In this document: piece by piece, positions 9,096-18,114 of the stretch
How positions within the stretch are numbered: the stretch's first letter is position 1
Layout: each line of letters starts with the position of its first letter
Source of the DNA: Leptospira biflexa
GTDB lineage: Bacteria; Spirochaetota; UBA4802; UB4802
NCBI GenBank assembly: GCA_020721905.1
Contig: DYLU01000032.1
Coordinates: 1-34,604 of the forward strand
Direction of reading: 5' to 3'
Length of the DNA stretch: 34,604 nt
Program-made: the position numbers and the translations under genes
The notes under the pieces: model-generated
The model's database searches: none
What the model was told of the DNA's origin: nothing
What the model saw: the letters and a program-made list of their open reading frames with translations, nothing else

Positions 9096-11011
9096 ATGAA
9101 ATCCAATCATGGTACCATTGTATTTTATATTGCTATTTTGTTTTCCTTTATTACTACTTCGTTATATGCTGAATGGGAAGATCTTGAAACGGGGGAACAT
9201 GATGTATATGGCAGTGAAAGGGAGTAAAAGTATCCTGTAAAATCGCTTTTTGTTGAACAGGAAAAATGGGATAATCATTATTCTTTGATGGTCCTGTGGT
9301 TGTATAAACATACTGATTGCCCCAAACACACATCATACAGGATTCTGCCGTTATATTATCATCTTGCAAGCAAGATTGACAACCGCAGAAAAACAGTAAT
9401 CTTCCCGCTTTTAACGTATGTAAAAACTAATGGTGCTGAAGCTACAAAATATATTCTGTTTCCTGCATATTATTCTTCAATCAGTAATGGTGGATATAAT
9501 AAATCAGTGTTCCTGCTTTTCTGGTGGGGTTTGCAGCATAATCGCCCTGATGAAAAACAGTATAGAGATACCTTCTTTTTAATGATTCCATTGTTGTCGT
9601 ATTATAATTCCTATATATCTGAAGCATCGAAATATAAAGAATATGTTACACCGCTTTTGTATTATGAAACAAAAAGCGACGGAAATGAATACACATTCTG
9701 GGCACCAATTATACCCCTTATCTATAATCATAGCAATAAAGCCCATGGCCACAGGAATATACTGTGGGTTCTGGATTATTCCTGGGATACTGATGGGATT
9801 AACCGTTTTTGGTTTGTTCCCATTGTGATGTGGGAAAAAGGCAGTGACGGGTATCTGTCATTGCTGACGCCACTGTATATCAATAATAAGCATGCTAACG
9901 GGGATTATTGCTATCACCTTATGCCGTTTCTGGCAGCATGGAAAAATAGCAACAATGCATATATAGCAAAGCAGTATATAACACCACTTTTTGGCAGCCG
10001 CACTGTTACTGAGGAAACTTCACATAAAACTGTTTATAAAAACCTTTGGTTTCCTGTGATTCCTGTGTTTTATCACAGTACGGGTGGCGATAGTTCTCAT
10101 GCTAATCTTATGTGGTTTATAGACTACAGGACACATAAAGGGTCATTGCAATCCCTGTGGATAGCACCATTCATATTTCATGAATATGGCCAAAACGGCT
10201 ACAGATACTATATTCCTTTCTATTGCAGGCCGGATATAACAAAAGATGTAGGGAAATCATTTGGTATCTTTCATTACCATGCCTGGACTCGTAACGCCGA
10301 TATACTCTGGATATGGCCATACTATCACAATAAAAAGTATAGAAGCAGTGATGAGCATGCAGGAAGCACTATTGCCAGCTATACGCATATTCTTCCTGTG
10401 TATTTTTCATGGTGCAATGCAAAAAGCCAGGGCAGACTTATACTTCCCCTGGTTTATAATTATAAAAATGAAAAAACCACAATACATATTAATATAACAG
10501 GCTATGCACGGAAGTCATATACAGGAATGTTTGCACCGGATTTTACAATGAATACAGGTACCGGTGAAACCATGTACCTTGATACAGATATATCATGGTT
10601 GTATGAGATGTGGAGTTTTTCATCCCGGATTCCATTGAAAAAATTCAGGATAACGGAGGCGATAGCAGCCTGCAATTGCAGGTGGATGAAGAAGAGGTTA
10701 ATAATCAGGTAAACGACTATAATGCCAAAGACCTGTTACCGATAGCTATCGCCGAAACAAATAAAAAAAATGAACCTGGTAAACCGCAGATTGTAAAAAA
10801 GAAAACAGTGAGCCGTGAAGATTCTCTGGTTTTCTGGGGATGGAAAATTGGTTTTGGAATTATGGCATTTGAGAAAGCAGACAGCAGGCGGCATTTCAGA
10901 TTACTGCCTCTTTATTACTATTATGGCGATAATCGTTCAATATTAAAAGGTCTTTATAAATATGTAAAAAAAGACGGTGAAACTAAACACACGTTTTTCT
11001 GGTTTTTATAA
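9096..11011 (+). pseudogene. Exported Trp/Tyr-rich repeat protein, disrupted
   Basis: The ATG at 9096 opens with a signal peptide (FYIAILFSFITTSLYA then EWEDLE). After 43 residues an in-frame TAA (9225-9227) interrupts it. The same frame continues uninterrupted to 10712 in matching style, and near 10610-10620 (a TTTTT run) the coding sense moves to another frame that runs to 11011. Together this implies one ancestral protein of about 635 residues. The body consists of short strands rich in W, Y, F and P (FWFVPIVMWEKGSDGY, LWIAPFIFHEYGQNGY), with an internal repeat about 115 residues apart. This suggests a beta-structured envelope protein. No known family recognised. Either a recent pseudogene or two assembly errors. 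Confidence 0.65.
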
Positions 11012-11015
11012 CGGA

Positions 11016-11585
11016 TTAAAAATTAAACATTGCTCCGGCATTCACTGTATACCGTTTGGCTGAATGTTCATTGTCATGGGTCATGGACAGTCGTTGTAAT
11101 TCGCCAAAAATGAGAATCTCTTCAGTTATATGAATACCTGAACCTATGGCCCACCAGCTACTGTTCAAAAATCTGAATTTTTCTTTTTCATCGTATCCAT
11201 AATCGTATTGTAATTCACTCAAAAGTGCAATGCCGGCCCGTACATAAGGGGCAATAATCTCACTTGCTGTTATCATGATAATAATATCAGGCCCCCATGA
11301 CTGTTTAACAGTAAAATCCCGTGTATCCCCATTGAATGTATACTGCAACCGTTCACCATGGAAATAAAATCCAAATCCAAACATGATAACTTCAGTATCA
11401 AGATTGAGATGTCCCATCACTCCGTAATTATACCCTTTGAGCGAATCATACTCCTCTTCATAAAACTCTATTTTGCCGTAGGGAGTATATCCACCAAGAA
11501 CTGCAATATCAGCTATTGCATAAGTCAGTGAAGGAATAGCAGTGATGTATAACGTGAAAATAAATGACACAATGTTTTTTTTCAT
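11016..11585 (-). CDS. Small outer-membrane beta-barrel protein
   Basis: 189 residues with a signal peptide (MKKNIVSFIFTLYITAIPSLTYA) followed by alternating amphipathic strands: VLGGYTPYGKIEFYEE, NYGVMGHLNLDTEVIMFGFGFYF and SWWAIGSGIHITEEILIFGELQR. The C-terminus YTVNAGAMFNF ends in Phe, as in the BamA recognition signal of outer-membrane barrels. About eight strands would fit an OmpA/OmpW-sized barrel. AGAGGA lies 7 bp before the start. It is convergent with the disrupted repeat gene, with only 4 bp between them. Function unknown. Confidence 0.75.
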   Translation of the reverse strand: MKKNIVSFIFTLYITAIPSLTYAIADIAVLGGYTPYGKIEFYEEEYDSLKGYNYGVMGHLNLDTEVIMFGFGFYFHGERLQYTFNGDTRDFTVKQSWGPDIIIMITASEIIAPYVRAGIALLSELQYDYGYDEKEKFRFLNSSWWAIGSGIHITEEILIFGELQRLSMTHDNEHSAKRYTVNAGAMFNF

Positions 11586-11832
11586 GACTATCCTCTTGAA
11601 GTTATTTAATAATCATTTTTGAATCATGGATGTTCAAAAATTAAATCCTTATAATAATTTTATAATGAATGATATAGACACACCCATAACAGCAGGATTG
11701 TATATAATTTTATCTTCTTTCAATAACACAAGTGTATGAATATGTAATGAATATTTGCAATCTTTTTTTCATATTCAACCCGCTGTTTTCTTCCGAAAAT
11801 ATACATAGTCTGTTACACAAGGATTGCGCGCA
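11586..11832. other. Intergenic region between divergent genes
   Basis: 247 bp of AT-rich sequence between the minus-strand barrel gene and the plus-strand aminotransferase. It must carry both promoters, but I see no convincing -35/-10 pair and no hairpin terminator or ops-like element. Nothing else is visible here. Confidence 0.5.
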
Positions 11833-12981
11833 ATGAATATCCCGTTTCATGTCCCCTACACTGATGATAGTGACATTGAGGCTGCAGTCAGCGCCATTAA
11901 AAGCGGCTGGACCACTATGGGGCCAAAGACAATTGAGTTTGAGAAAAGTTTTGCCCAATATACAGGAATGCCGTTTTCTGTTGCGGTGAGCTCGTGTACG
12001 GCTGCACTGCATCTTGCCTTAAAAGTGTGTGGTATTGGCTCAGGAAGTGAGGTTATAGTTCCTGCAAATACGTTTGTTGCAACAGCAGAGGTTGTTCTCT
12101 ATTGTGGGGCTACACCGGTATTTGCTGATGTGGACAGGGATACGCATTGTATCAGTGTTGATTCAATTTACCGGTTACTATCGCCCAAAACCAGAGCCAT
12201 TATACCGGTGCATTTTGCCGGAACCCCCAGTGCAATGGATGCAATACTTGATATAGCCGCTCAACACAACCTGTATGTTATTGAGGATGCGGCTCATGCA
12301 TTGCCCTCATGGTATGGGGGAAAGCTTGCCGGCACGCTTGGGCATGCTGGCTGTTACAGTTTTTATGCAACAAAGACGCTTGCAACGGGTGAAGGCGGTA
12401 TGCTGGTGACGCGCAATGAAGACTGGGCACAGCGGGCCGGGAGACTGCGACTTCACGGTATGAACCGTGATGCATGGAAGCGCTACGACAGGGGTGGAAG
12501 CTGGCGGTATGATATTGAAGAGATGGGTTATAAGTACAACATGACTGATATCGCTGCGGCAATGGGACTTTCGCAACTTAAAAAAGTGGAAATGCTGCAA
12601 AAAAAGAGGGAGGCAATAGCTTCAAAATACAATGATGCGTTTGCCGCAAGCGATGCTTTGATCCCGTATAGTATAAAAGAAGGAATCTCAGCCTGGCATC
12701 TGTATCCACTCAAGATAAATCCGGAGGCACTTACGATTTCGCGAGATGAATTTATTATGAAATTGGAAGAACGTGGCATAAAAACAAGTGTGCATTTTAT
12801 ACCGCTGTACCGGTTTTCATATTTTATGAATAAGTATGGCAATCAGGAAAAATATTTCCAAAATTGTGAATGGATTTTTGCACGGGAGATTAGCCTGCCA
12901 ATCTTTCCTTCAATGACGGATGAACAGGTTGACTATGTGATTGAAAGCGTATTGGCAATTGCACAACAATTCAAAAGATAA
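11833..12981 (+). CDS. DegT/DnrJ/EryC1/StrS sugar aminotransferase
   Basis: PLP-dependent transamination of a nucleotide-linked keto-sugar for surface-glycan synthesis. 382 residues, fold type I. The cofactor Lys is in SFYATKTLATGEGGML (K181), and the PLP-ring Asp is in VIEDAAHALP (D152). SSCTAALHLAL binds the phosphate, and the C-terminal part has WHLYPL and SVHFIPLYR as in the family. I chose ATG 11833 because AAGGA at 11819-11823 is 9 bp upstream; a TTG three codons earlier lacks this spacing. The dehydratase gene starts 2 bp after its stop. The pair resembles 4,6-dehydratase plus aminotransferase routes such as PglF/PglE (bacillosamine-type sugars). Confidence 0.93.
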   Translation: MNIPFHVPYTDDSDIEAAVSAIKSGWTTMGPKTIEFEKSFAQYTGMPFSVAVSSCTAALHLALKVCGIGSGSEVIVPANTFVATAEVVLYCGATPVFADVDRDTHCISVDSIYRLLSPKTRAIIPVHFAGTPSAMDAILDIAAQHNLYVIEDAAHALPSWYGGKLAGTLGHAGCYSFYATKTLATGEGGMLVTRNEDWAQRAGRLRLHGMNRDAWKRYDRGGSWRYDIEEMGYKYNMTDIAAAMGLSQLKKVEMLQKKREAIASKYNDAFAASDALIPYSIKEGISAWHLYPLKINPEALTISRDEFIMKLEERGIKTSVHFIPLYRFSYFMNKYGNQEKYFQNCEWIFAREISLPIFPSMTDEQVDYVIESVLAIAQQFKR

Positions 12982-12983
12982 TT

Positions 12984-14816
12984 ATGAAGAAAATAGTATA
13001 TATAATAAAACCATCGGCTGTTATGTATATTGTAGCTGATATACTGTGTATTATCTGTGGATACGGTATTGCTTCACAATTGTTTCCATATTCGTTTAAT
13101 GCTTTCACTAATGCTGTTTTTTTGCATACATTTCTTGCTATAACAGGATTGTATAGTACGCAGAGCTATCGCATATTGTGGCGGTATGCCACGTTGCAGG
13201 ATTATTATCGTATTATTGGAGGATTTACCGGCGCTACAGTGATACTGATGATATATAGCAGTTTTGTGCCTCTGGCTAGTAATAGAGCACTTTTTATTGC
13301 CAGTGCAGGTAGCCTTGCATTACTCATTGTGTATCGTGTCATTATACGTGAAACCAAACCGCAGAAGATAGCATTGCCAACAAAAAAATTAAAAATTATT
13401 TTAATAGCTGGTGCCGGGGAAGCAGGAAGAACATTGCTTGCTGAATTCAAGCGTGATGGCAGGGCTGATAGTATTATAGGATTTGTTGATGATGATACGC
13501 GCAAGGTGGGCACGTTGCTGTGCGGGAAGCCTGTTTTGGGAACCACAGAAGATATACCTGCTCTGATAAAACAGTATGGTGTAAAAGAATGTATTGTGGC
13601 AATGCCATCTGCTTTGAAAAAACAGATTGACCGTGTTATAAACATTATTCGCTCAAGCGATAATGTCAGCATTTCCATTTTGCCGGCAGTGACGAAGCTA
13701 TTTGAAAGGGCTCTGACCCCGGAATTGCGCGGTATTGGTGTAGAAGAGCTCATTGGTAGGGAAGAAATTGAAATTGATAACAAACTCATGGAAGGCTATT
13801 GCACAGGAAAAACTGGTCTGGTTACCGGAGCTGGTGGGAGTATAGGGTCAGAGCTGTGCCGCCAGCTAATGCAGTTTAAGGCAAAGCGTATCATTGCAAT
13901 TGGCAGGGGCGAATATTCAATATATAATCTGCAACGAACACTTGGTGAGTATGCAAAGTACTTTGAGAATATAGATATACGCTACTACATTGCTGACATA
14001 AATGACGCCGTTAGAATAGAAACAATTTTTGAAAAAGAAAAGCCTGACATCGTATTTCATGCAGCTGCGCACAAGTATGTTGATATCATGGAACAAAATC
14101 CACAGGAAGCCTTGCGCAACAATTGCCTTGGAACGCGTACGGTTCTTGAAGCAAGTAAAAAAAATGGTGTCAGGCAGTTTGTGTGTATATCAACAGATAA
14201 GGCGGTGCGTCCGGTAAGCGTGATGGGGGCTACCAAACGCATGGCCGAAATTATTACATTATCATATAACTCAGATATTATGCATACCTGCTGTGTTCGG
14301 TTTGGCAATGTCATAGGTAGCCGTGGTTCGGTTATTCCTTTGTTTTACCAGCAGATTGCAAAAGGTGGGCCCGTAACCATTACCCATCCTGATATGACGC
14401 GCTACTTTATGAGCATACCTGAAGCAGTGATGCTTGTTATTCATGCTGCTGTGCTTTCAGAAGGGGGGGAGATATTTGTGCTAGATATGGGCAAGCAGTA
14501 TAAGGTGGAAGAGGTTGCCCGTAATTTGATAACACTGTTGGGTTATGAGCCTGATACTGATATCCCTATTATCTATACCGGCATACGGCCTGGTGAAAAA
14601 TTGCAAGAAGATTTATGGAATCAGGGAGAAGAGCTTGTTGCAACAGACCACAGGAAAATCTACCGTATAGCACACAGGGGCTATGAAGAGCTGTCGGTTG
14701 CGAAAATAAATGAGCTAACGCCCGCTTATGTTCAACGCTTAACTGATGACCAGTGCAAAAAGCTCCTACAGACAATAGTCCCGGAATATAATCCCAATAC
14801 ATCACATGGCACTTAA
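12984..14816 (+). CDS. Membrane-bound nucleotide-sugar 4,6-dehydratase (CapD/WbpM/PglF family)
   Basis: 610 residues. About four membrane helices (1-120) are followed by a CoA-binding-like Rossmann domain (about 140-250) and a long-type SDR domain. The NAD motif TGAGGSIGSELC lies near residue 280. The active-site stretch STDKAVRPVSVMGATKR shows Met in place of the usual SDR Tyr, which is characteristic of this family rather than a defect. Family members convert UDP-GlcNAc to the 4-keto-6-deoxy sugar, and the adjacent DegT enzyme would aminate that product. The last 4 bp overlap mnmA on the opposite strand. No glycosyltransferase or flippase lies nearby, so the rest of the pathway must be elsewhere. 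Confidence 0.93.
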   Translation: MKKIVYIIKPSAVMYIVADILCIICGYGIASQLFPYSFNAFTNAVFLHTFLAITGLYSTQSYRILWRYATLQDYYRIIGGFTGATVILMIYSSFVPLASNRALFIASAGSLALLIVYRVIIRETKPQKIALPTKKLKIILIAGAGEAGRTLLAEFKRDGRADSIIGFVDDDTRKVGTLLCGKPVLGTTEDIPALIKQYGVKECIVAMPSALKKQIDRVINIIRSSDNVSISILPAVTKLFERALTPELRGIGVEELIGREEIEIDNKLMEGYCTGKTGLVTGAGGSIGSELCRQLMQFKAKRIIAIGRGEYSIYNLQRTLGEYAKYFENIDIRYYIADINDAVRIETIFEKEKPDIVFHAAAHKYVDIMEQNPQEALRNNCLGTRTVLEASKKNGVRQFVCISTDKAVRPVSVMGATKRMAEIITLSYNSDIMHTCCVRFGNVIGSRGSVIPLFYQQIAKGGPVTITHPDMTRYFMSIPEAVMLVIHAAVLSEGGEIFVLDMGKQYKVEEVARNLITLLGYEPDTDIPIIYTGIRPGEKLQEDLWNQGEELVATDHRKIYRIAHRGYEELSVAKINELTPAYVQRLTDDQCKKLLQTIVPEYNPNTSHGT

Positions 14817-15883
14817 AAACTTTTGTCTATAAATCCGCCAAAAAGTATTGCGCCATCATCATCGTAGCAAACTACAGCCTGTCCCGGTGTTATGCTTGCC
14901 TGAGGCATTTCAAAAGTTACAGTAAGGGTGTTGTTTTCATATGTAGCGTGTGCTTTAAACGGTTTTTGCGTTGATCGTGTTTTTACCCAAACGGCAGTAT
15001 TATGGGCGATAGTTACCTTCATAAAGTTTATCTGTGTGGCAACAAGCCCTTTTGCTACAAGTTCATCCTTGCTTCCCGCAACGATACGATTATTTGTAGC
15101 ATCAATAGCTACAACGTATAACGGATGTTGCCATGCAATGCCAAGACCTCTGCGTTGCCCTATAGTGTAGCGATGAATCCCTTTATGCCTGCCAATAACT
15201 GTGCCATCTGTAGTAACTATATCGCCAGGTGGTGGAATAATGCCTTTGCGTTGTTCAATAAATCGCGGGTAATCATTATCCTGAACAAAACATACTTCCT
15301 GGCTTTCAGGCCTGTGAGCGGTTGCAAGTCCCAGTTGTTGTGCTTTTGCGCGTATCATGTGTTTTGTGAATTGACCAAGGGGGAGTAAGAGGTGCTGCAA
15401 CACATCCTGCGAAAGGTTAAACAAAAAATATGACTGATCCTTATCAGTATCAATGCCACGCCTGATATAATACCGAGCGTTTTTACCTATAGTTGCGTAA
15501 TGACCGGTAGCAAGCATATTAAAGCCTAACTCTTTGGCAAAATCTAAAAGCTTTGGAAATTTTATGCTGGTATTACAGTTAATGCAGGGGCTGGGTGTAC
15601 GGCCATTGATGTATTCAGCGCAGAATGGATCTATAACCTTTTGTGAAAATTCATCTTCCACGTTAACAATGTAATGGGGAATACATAGCTGTGTGGCAAC
15701 TTTTTTGGCATCATTAATACTTTCGGGGTTGCAGCATGCATCATAGCGTGGCTTGCAGCCATCCATTTCAGCACACAGCAAAATTTTAGCGGTAAGGCCA
15801 ATTACCTGATGCCCCTGTTCAACAAGTAACGCGGCGGCAACTGACGAATCAACACCACCACTCATTGCTACTGCTATTTTCAT
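14813..15883 (-). CDS. mnmA: tRNA-specific 2-thiouridylase
   Basis: Thiolates U34 of tRNA-Lys, -Glu and -Gln. 356 residues. The ATP PP-loop is SGGVDSS (8-14), the nucleophilic Cys is in CNTSIKF (C103), and the second catalytic Cys is in SQEVCFV (C198). RGLGIAW and the C-terminal beta-barrel with PGQAVVCYDDDGAILFGG are typical. It also has a CC pair (C50, C51) and PCINCN, the arrangement common in MnmA outside the E. coli type. AAAGG precedes the ATG. It is convergent with the dehydratase gene, overlapping by 4 bp with no terminator between them. Confidence 0.97.
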   Translation of the reverse strand: MKIAVAMSGGVDSSVAAALLVEQGHQVIGLTAKILLCAEMDGCKPRYDACCNPESINDAKKVATQLCIPHYIVNVEDEFSQKVIDPFCAEYINGRTPSPCINCNTSIKFPKLLDFAKELGFNMLATGHYATIGKNARYYIRRGIDTDKDQSYFLFNLSQDVLQHLLLPLGQFTKHMIRAKAQQLGLATAHRPESQEVCFVQDNDYPRFIEQRKGIIPPPGDIVTTDGTVIGRHKGIHRYTIGQRRGLGIAWQHPLYVVAIDATNNRIVAGSKDELVAKGLVATQINFMKVTIAHNTAVWVKTRSTQKPFKAHATYENNTLTVTFEMPQASITPGQAVVCYDDDGAILFGGFIDKSF

Positions 15884-16024
15884 GAGAAACCTTTACTTAT
15901 ACTATGTTTGATTTTGTCTACAATATAGCTACATTGGCAGTGGGAATACAAATATTTTTGTCAATTGACCGGATAGGGACAGACAGAATATAAAACATAT
16001 AAACATATCTAAAAGCGTAATCAA

Positions 16025-17608
16025 TTATTTTAGCTTCAAGACAGGTTGATCTGTGCTCTCAGTATCTTGTGATAGCGTACCTGTTTTAAATCTATATGTT
16101 AAGCCCATCCCTATGGAAAAGGTAATTTCATCTAATTCCTTTGACACATAATTTATTACTCTTGTATCGGGCAATAAAGATTCCTGTTGTATTATTATTT
16201 CCTGATGAACTTTTTCTTTTTTATATATAGTATAAAATCCTCCAATGTTTAATACAAGTGAATCATTTAGAATGAATTTAATTCCTCCGCCTATTGAATG
16301 GCTCTGTAAAAGCGGATCTATTTCATTGCGTTTATCTTTTTTAATCCCGGGATCATAATAACTATATCCTGCACTAAGCACAATAGGGCTGGTTATTGCA
16401 TATTCAAGGGAGCCACCAATCCTATATCCAATATCATAATCGTTTTCTCTGCCATCAAGATCCACATATTTACGAAGATATACATCTGAGTCAATTTCAC
16501 AACGAAGATTATCAATGATATAATATGCAATACCAATGGATGCCGATTGTGGGTAGGTACCTTTAAATTCTTTTTTGCCATTACCAGCCAGGTAGCCGCT
16601 TCCACTATTGAAATCAGGATCAGGAGTTCCATCTTTAAAAATATTCAGTTGTCCGGTTGCCTCAAGTATTGGGTTTACCTCAAATGACTGTGTGTTTTTT
16701 TTAAGGATCATAGGGAAATAATATTCATACCGTAAACCGATAATAAGTTTATTAAAAGGATTAACATTAATTCCTGCAATGATTCCTAAGCCATACCCCT
16801 CATAATCAACGTCAATATCCCAATTCCCCAGATCCATTGCAGCATCATTTATAATGAGCCTGGGATTATTGACTTTAATATTCTGGTTACCGTAGCCATA
16901 AATGAAACGAGTAGCTACACTTGCAGATAAGAAATTTAAAATTTTATATGAGGCTCCAACGGTATTACCAATGAAATACTCTGTTCGTGTGGCAATATTT
17001 GATTCATAGGTATATTCTGTAAAAGGGGAATCTGGATCAGCTGCCATTGCAAGTAATTCGCCTGTTGCTAACATGCCAAAATCAACTTGTGCCAGGCTTT
17101 TAGGGAAGACAACTCTAGGCGCTGCCTGCATGACACCCATTGAATAGTATAATGCAAATTCATGATTGCTGTATGAATCACGATAAATAATGTTTAAATC
17201 AGGCAATGCAGGTGAAGTTGTTTCCATGAAATAACAATTATCACTTGATGTATTTCCTGTTGGTCTATTTGTATAAGCATGGGGGTTCTGGGTGGGTCCT
17301 TCTTCATCGATGCCAAAGCTGGGGGCATATATATCAATGTAATAGTAATTCATTGCATGCATTCGCTTTTTATAAAATATCTGATTGCTGAACATGATAT
17401 ACAATCCTTTATCCATCAAAACTAATCCTGCAGGGTTATAGAATGCACCATCAGCCTCAGTAGATGCATTTCTATTGAGGGTTCGTACATATTCTGCGCT
17501 GTGATTGGGAAATATGCCATCTTCCTGGAAAAGCTCATTGGCATATAATGTAGTATTGATTGAAGCAAACATCATCATTGCAACAGTAAGATATGGTAAT
17601 AGTTTCAT
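16025..17608 (-). CDS. FadL/OmpP1-type outer-membrane transporter
   Basis: Family members let long-chain fatty acids or other hydrophobic compounds cross the outer membrane through a 14-stranded barrel. The 527-residue protein has a signal peptide (1-23), then ELFQEDG and the family's NPAG motif in GAFYNPAGLVLMDKG (N58). The rest is amphipathic strands with large polar loops. The barrel ends at FSIGMGLTYRFKTG, followed by an 18-residue polar tail, which is unusual. AGGAGG lies 7 bp before the ATG. A TetR-type palindrome sits in the promoter. With the acyl-CoA ligase at 22642 it could form an uptake/activation pathway. The exact substrate is not visible. Confidence 0.85.
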   Translation of the reverse strand: MKLLPYLTVAMMMFASINTTLYANELFQEDGIFPNHSAEYVRTLNRNASTEADGAFYNPAGLVLMDKGLYIMFSNQIFYKKRMHAMNYYYIDIYAPSFGIDEEGPTQNPHAYTNRPTGNTSSDNCYFMETTSPALPDLNIIYRDSYSNHEFALYYSMGVMQAAPRVVFPKSLAQVDFGMLATGELLAMAADPDSPFTEYTYESNIATRTEYFIGNTVGASYKILNFLSASVATRFIYGYGNQNIKVNNPRLIINDAAMDLGNWDIDVDYEGYGLGIIAGINVNPFNKLIIGLRYEYYFPMILKKNTQSFEVNPILEATGQLNIFKDGTPDPDFNSGSGYLAGNGKKEFKGTYPQSASIGIAYYIIDNLRCEIDSDVYLRKYVDLDGRENDYDIGYRIGGSLEYAITSPIVLSAGYSYYDPGIKKDKRNEIDPLLQSHSIGGGIKFILNDSLVLNIGGFYTIYKKEKVHQEIIIQQESLLPDTRVINYVSKELDEITFSIGMGLTYRFKTGTLSQDTESTDQPVLKLK

Positions 17609-17627
17609 GGCAACCTCCTATGAAAAT

Positions 17628-17645
17628 ATACCGACACGTCAGTAT
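17628..17645 (-). promoter_or_regulatory. TetR-type operator upstream of the FadL-like gene
   Basis: ATACCGAC-AC-GTCAGTAT is an 18-bp imperfect palindrome (7 of 8 pairs), 20-37 bp before the start codon. Its ACCGAC/GTCGGT-type core resembles sites of TetR-family regulators of fatty-acid degradation. It lies just downstream of the candidate -10 and would block transcription when occupied. No TetR gene is in the window. Confidence 0.55.
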
Positions 17646-17669
17646 TATAAACAGGCTATATATTGTCAA
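17644..17669 (-). promoter_or_regulatory. Candidate promoter of the FadL-like gene
   Basis: Read on the minus strand, TTGACA (17669-17664) and TATAAT (17649-17644) are separated by 14 bases. Both boxes match consensus but the spacing is short. The TetR-type palindrome overlaps the downstream edge of the -10. Confidence 0.4.
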
Positions 17670-17756
17670 TATAATTATAATGTTTTTTTAATTTTAATAA
17701 TATACTGTATGTATATATATATTTGTAGTATTATAATATAATAGAGTAATCATAGA

Positions 17757-17876
17757 CATGTGAACATGATGACATAAATAGTTTGGTGTTGTCGATACTA
17801 ATAGATAATCAAAAATTAAAAAATAATACTATAATAAAGTGAATTGTACTTCCTGTTCACATGGCTCTGACCCCAT
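17757..17876. repeat. Possible REP-like or transposon remnant
   Basis: CATGTGAACA (17757-17766) is repeated inverted as TGTTCACATG (17854-17863). The second copy runs into GGCTCTGACCCCAT (17863-17876), whose exact reverse complement occurs at 25955-25968. GGGGTCAGAGCC-like words are often seen near REP/RAYT-type elements in environmental bacteria. No transposase is present. Confidence 0.35.
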
Positions 17877-18114
17877 CAAGACAAGAAGGAATGATGAAGA
17901 AAGCATTGATTGGATACGAAATTTTACGGGGCAGCCATTAAAGGGGCTTCATGCGGATTGCTATGCAGGTGCTTTTTTGTTTTGCAGCATTATGAAAGAA
18001 TTAAAGATGAGGCCCATCGTCATTGAATATAATGATTCGTGCAGTATAAGTGGGACTATTGAATACTGCACAAGCTATTTTTCTATAGTATATTCTACTG
18101 AAGAAAGTGAGTAA
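17839..18114 (+). CDS. Doubtful small ORF or gene remnant
   Basis: GTG-started frame of 91 residues beginning NCTSCSHGSDPIK, then IDWIRNFTGQPLKGLHADCYAG and a C-terminal part with no recognised domain. There is no ribosome-binding site. The start overlaps the remnant motif GGCTCTGACCCCAT, and the end overlaps the minus-strand gene by 40 bp. The composition looks protein-like in the middle, so it may be a decayed fragment of a larger gene. I do not recognise it, and it may not be expressed. Confidence 0.25.
   Translation: MNCTSCSHGSDPIKTRRNDEESIDWIRNFTGQPLKGLHADCYAGAFLFCSIMKELKMRPIVIEYNDSCSISGTIEYCTSYFSIVYSTEESE

Noticed and set aside
9225-9227. Programmed readthrough or recoding of the TAA in the repeat-protein gene
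   Set aside because: TAA is the normal stop of many genes here (infB, truB), there is no obvious downstream stimulatory structure, and a second lesion in the same gene points to decay or errors.
10741-10753. GATAGCTATC as a separate operator palindrome
   Set aside because: It lies within the coding sequence of the broken gene and is explained by a copy of the over-represented CTATCGCC word.
13205-13789. 194-residue open frame on the minus strand
   Set aside because: It lies entirely inside the dehydratase gene, has no ribosome-binding site and has low-quality, Ser/Ile-rich composition typical of antisense shadow frames.
12984-14816. Loss of the catalytic Tyr in the dehydratase as an inactivating change
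   Set aside because: Met at this position (VMGATKR) is normal in the WbpM/PglF/FlaA1-type long enzymes.
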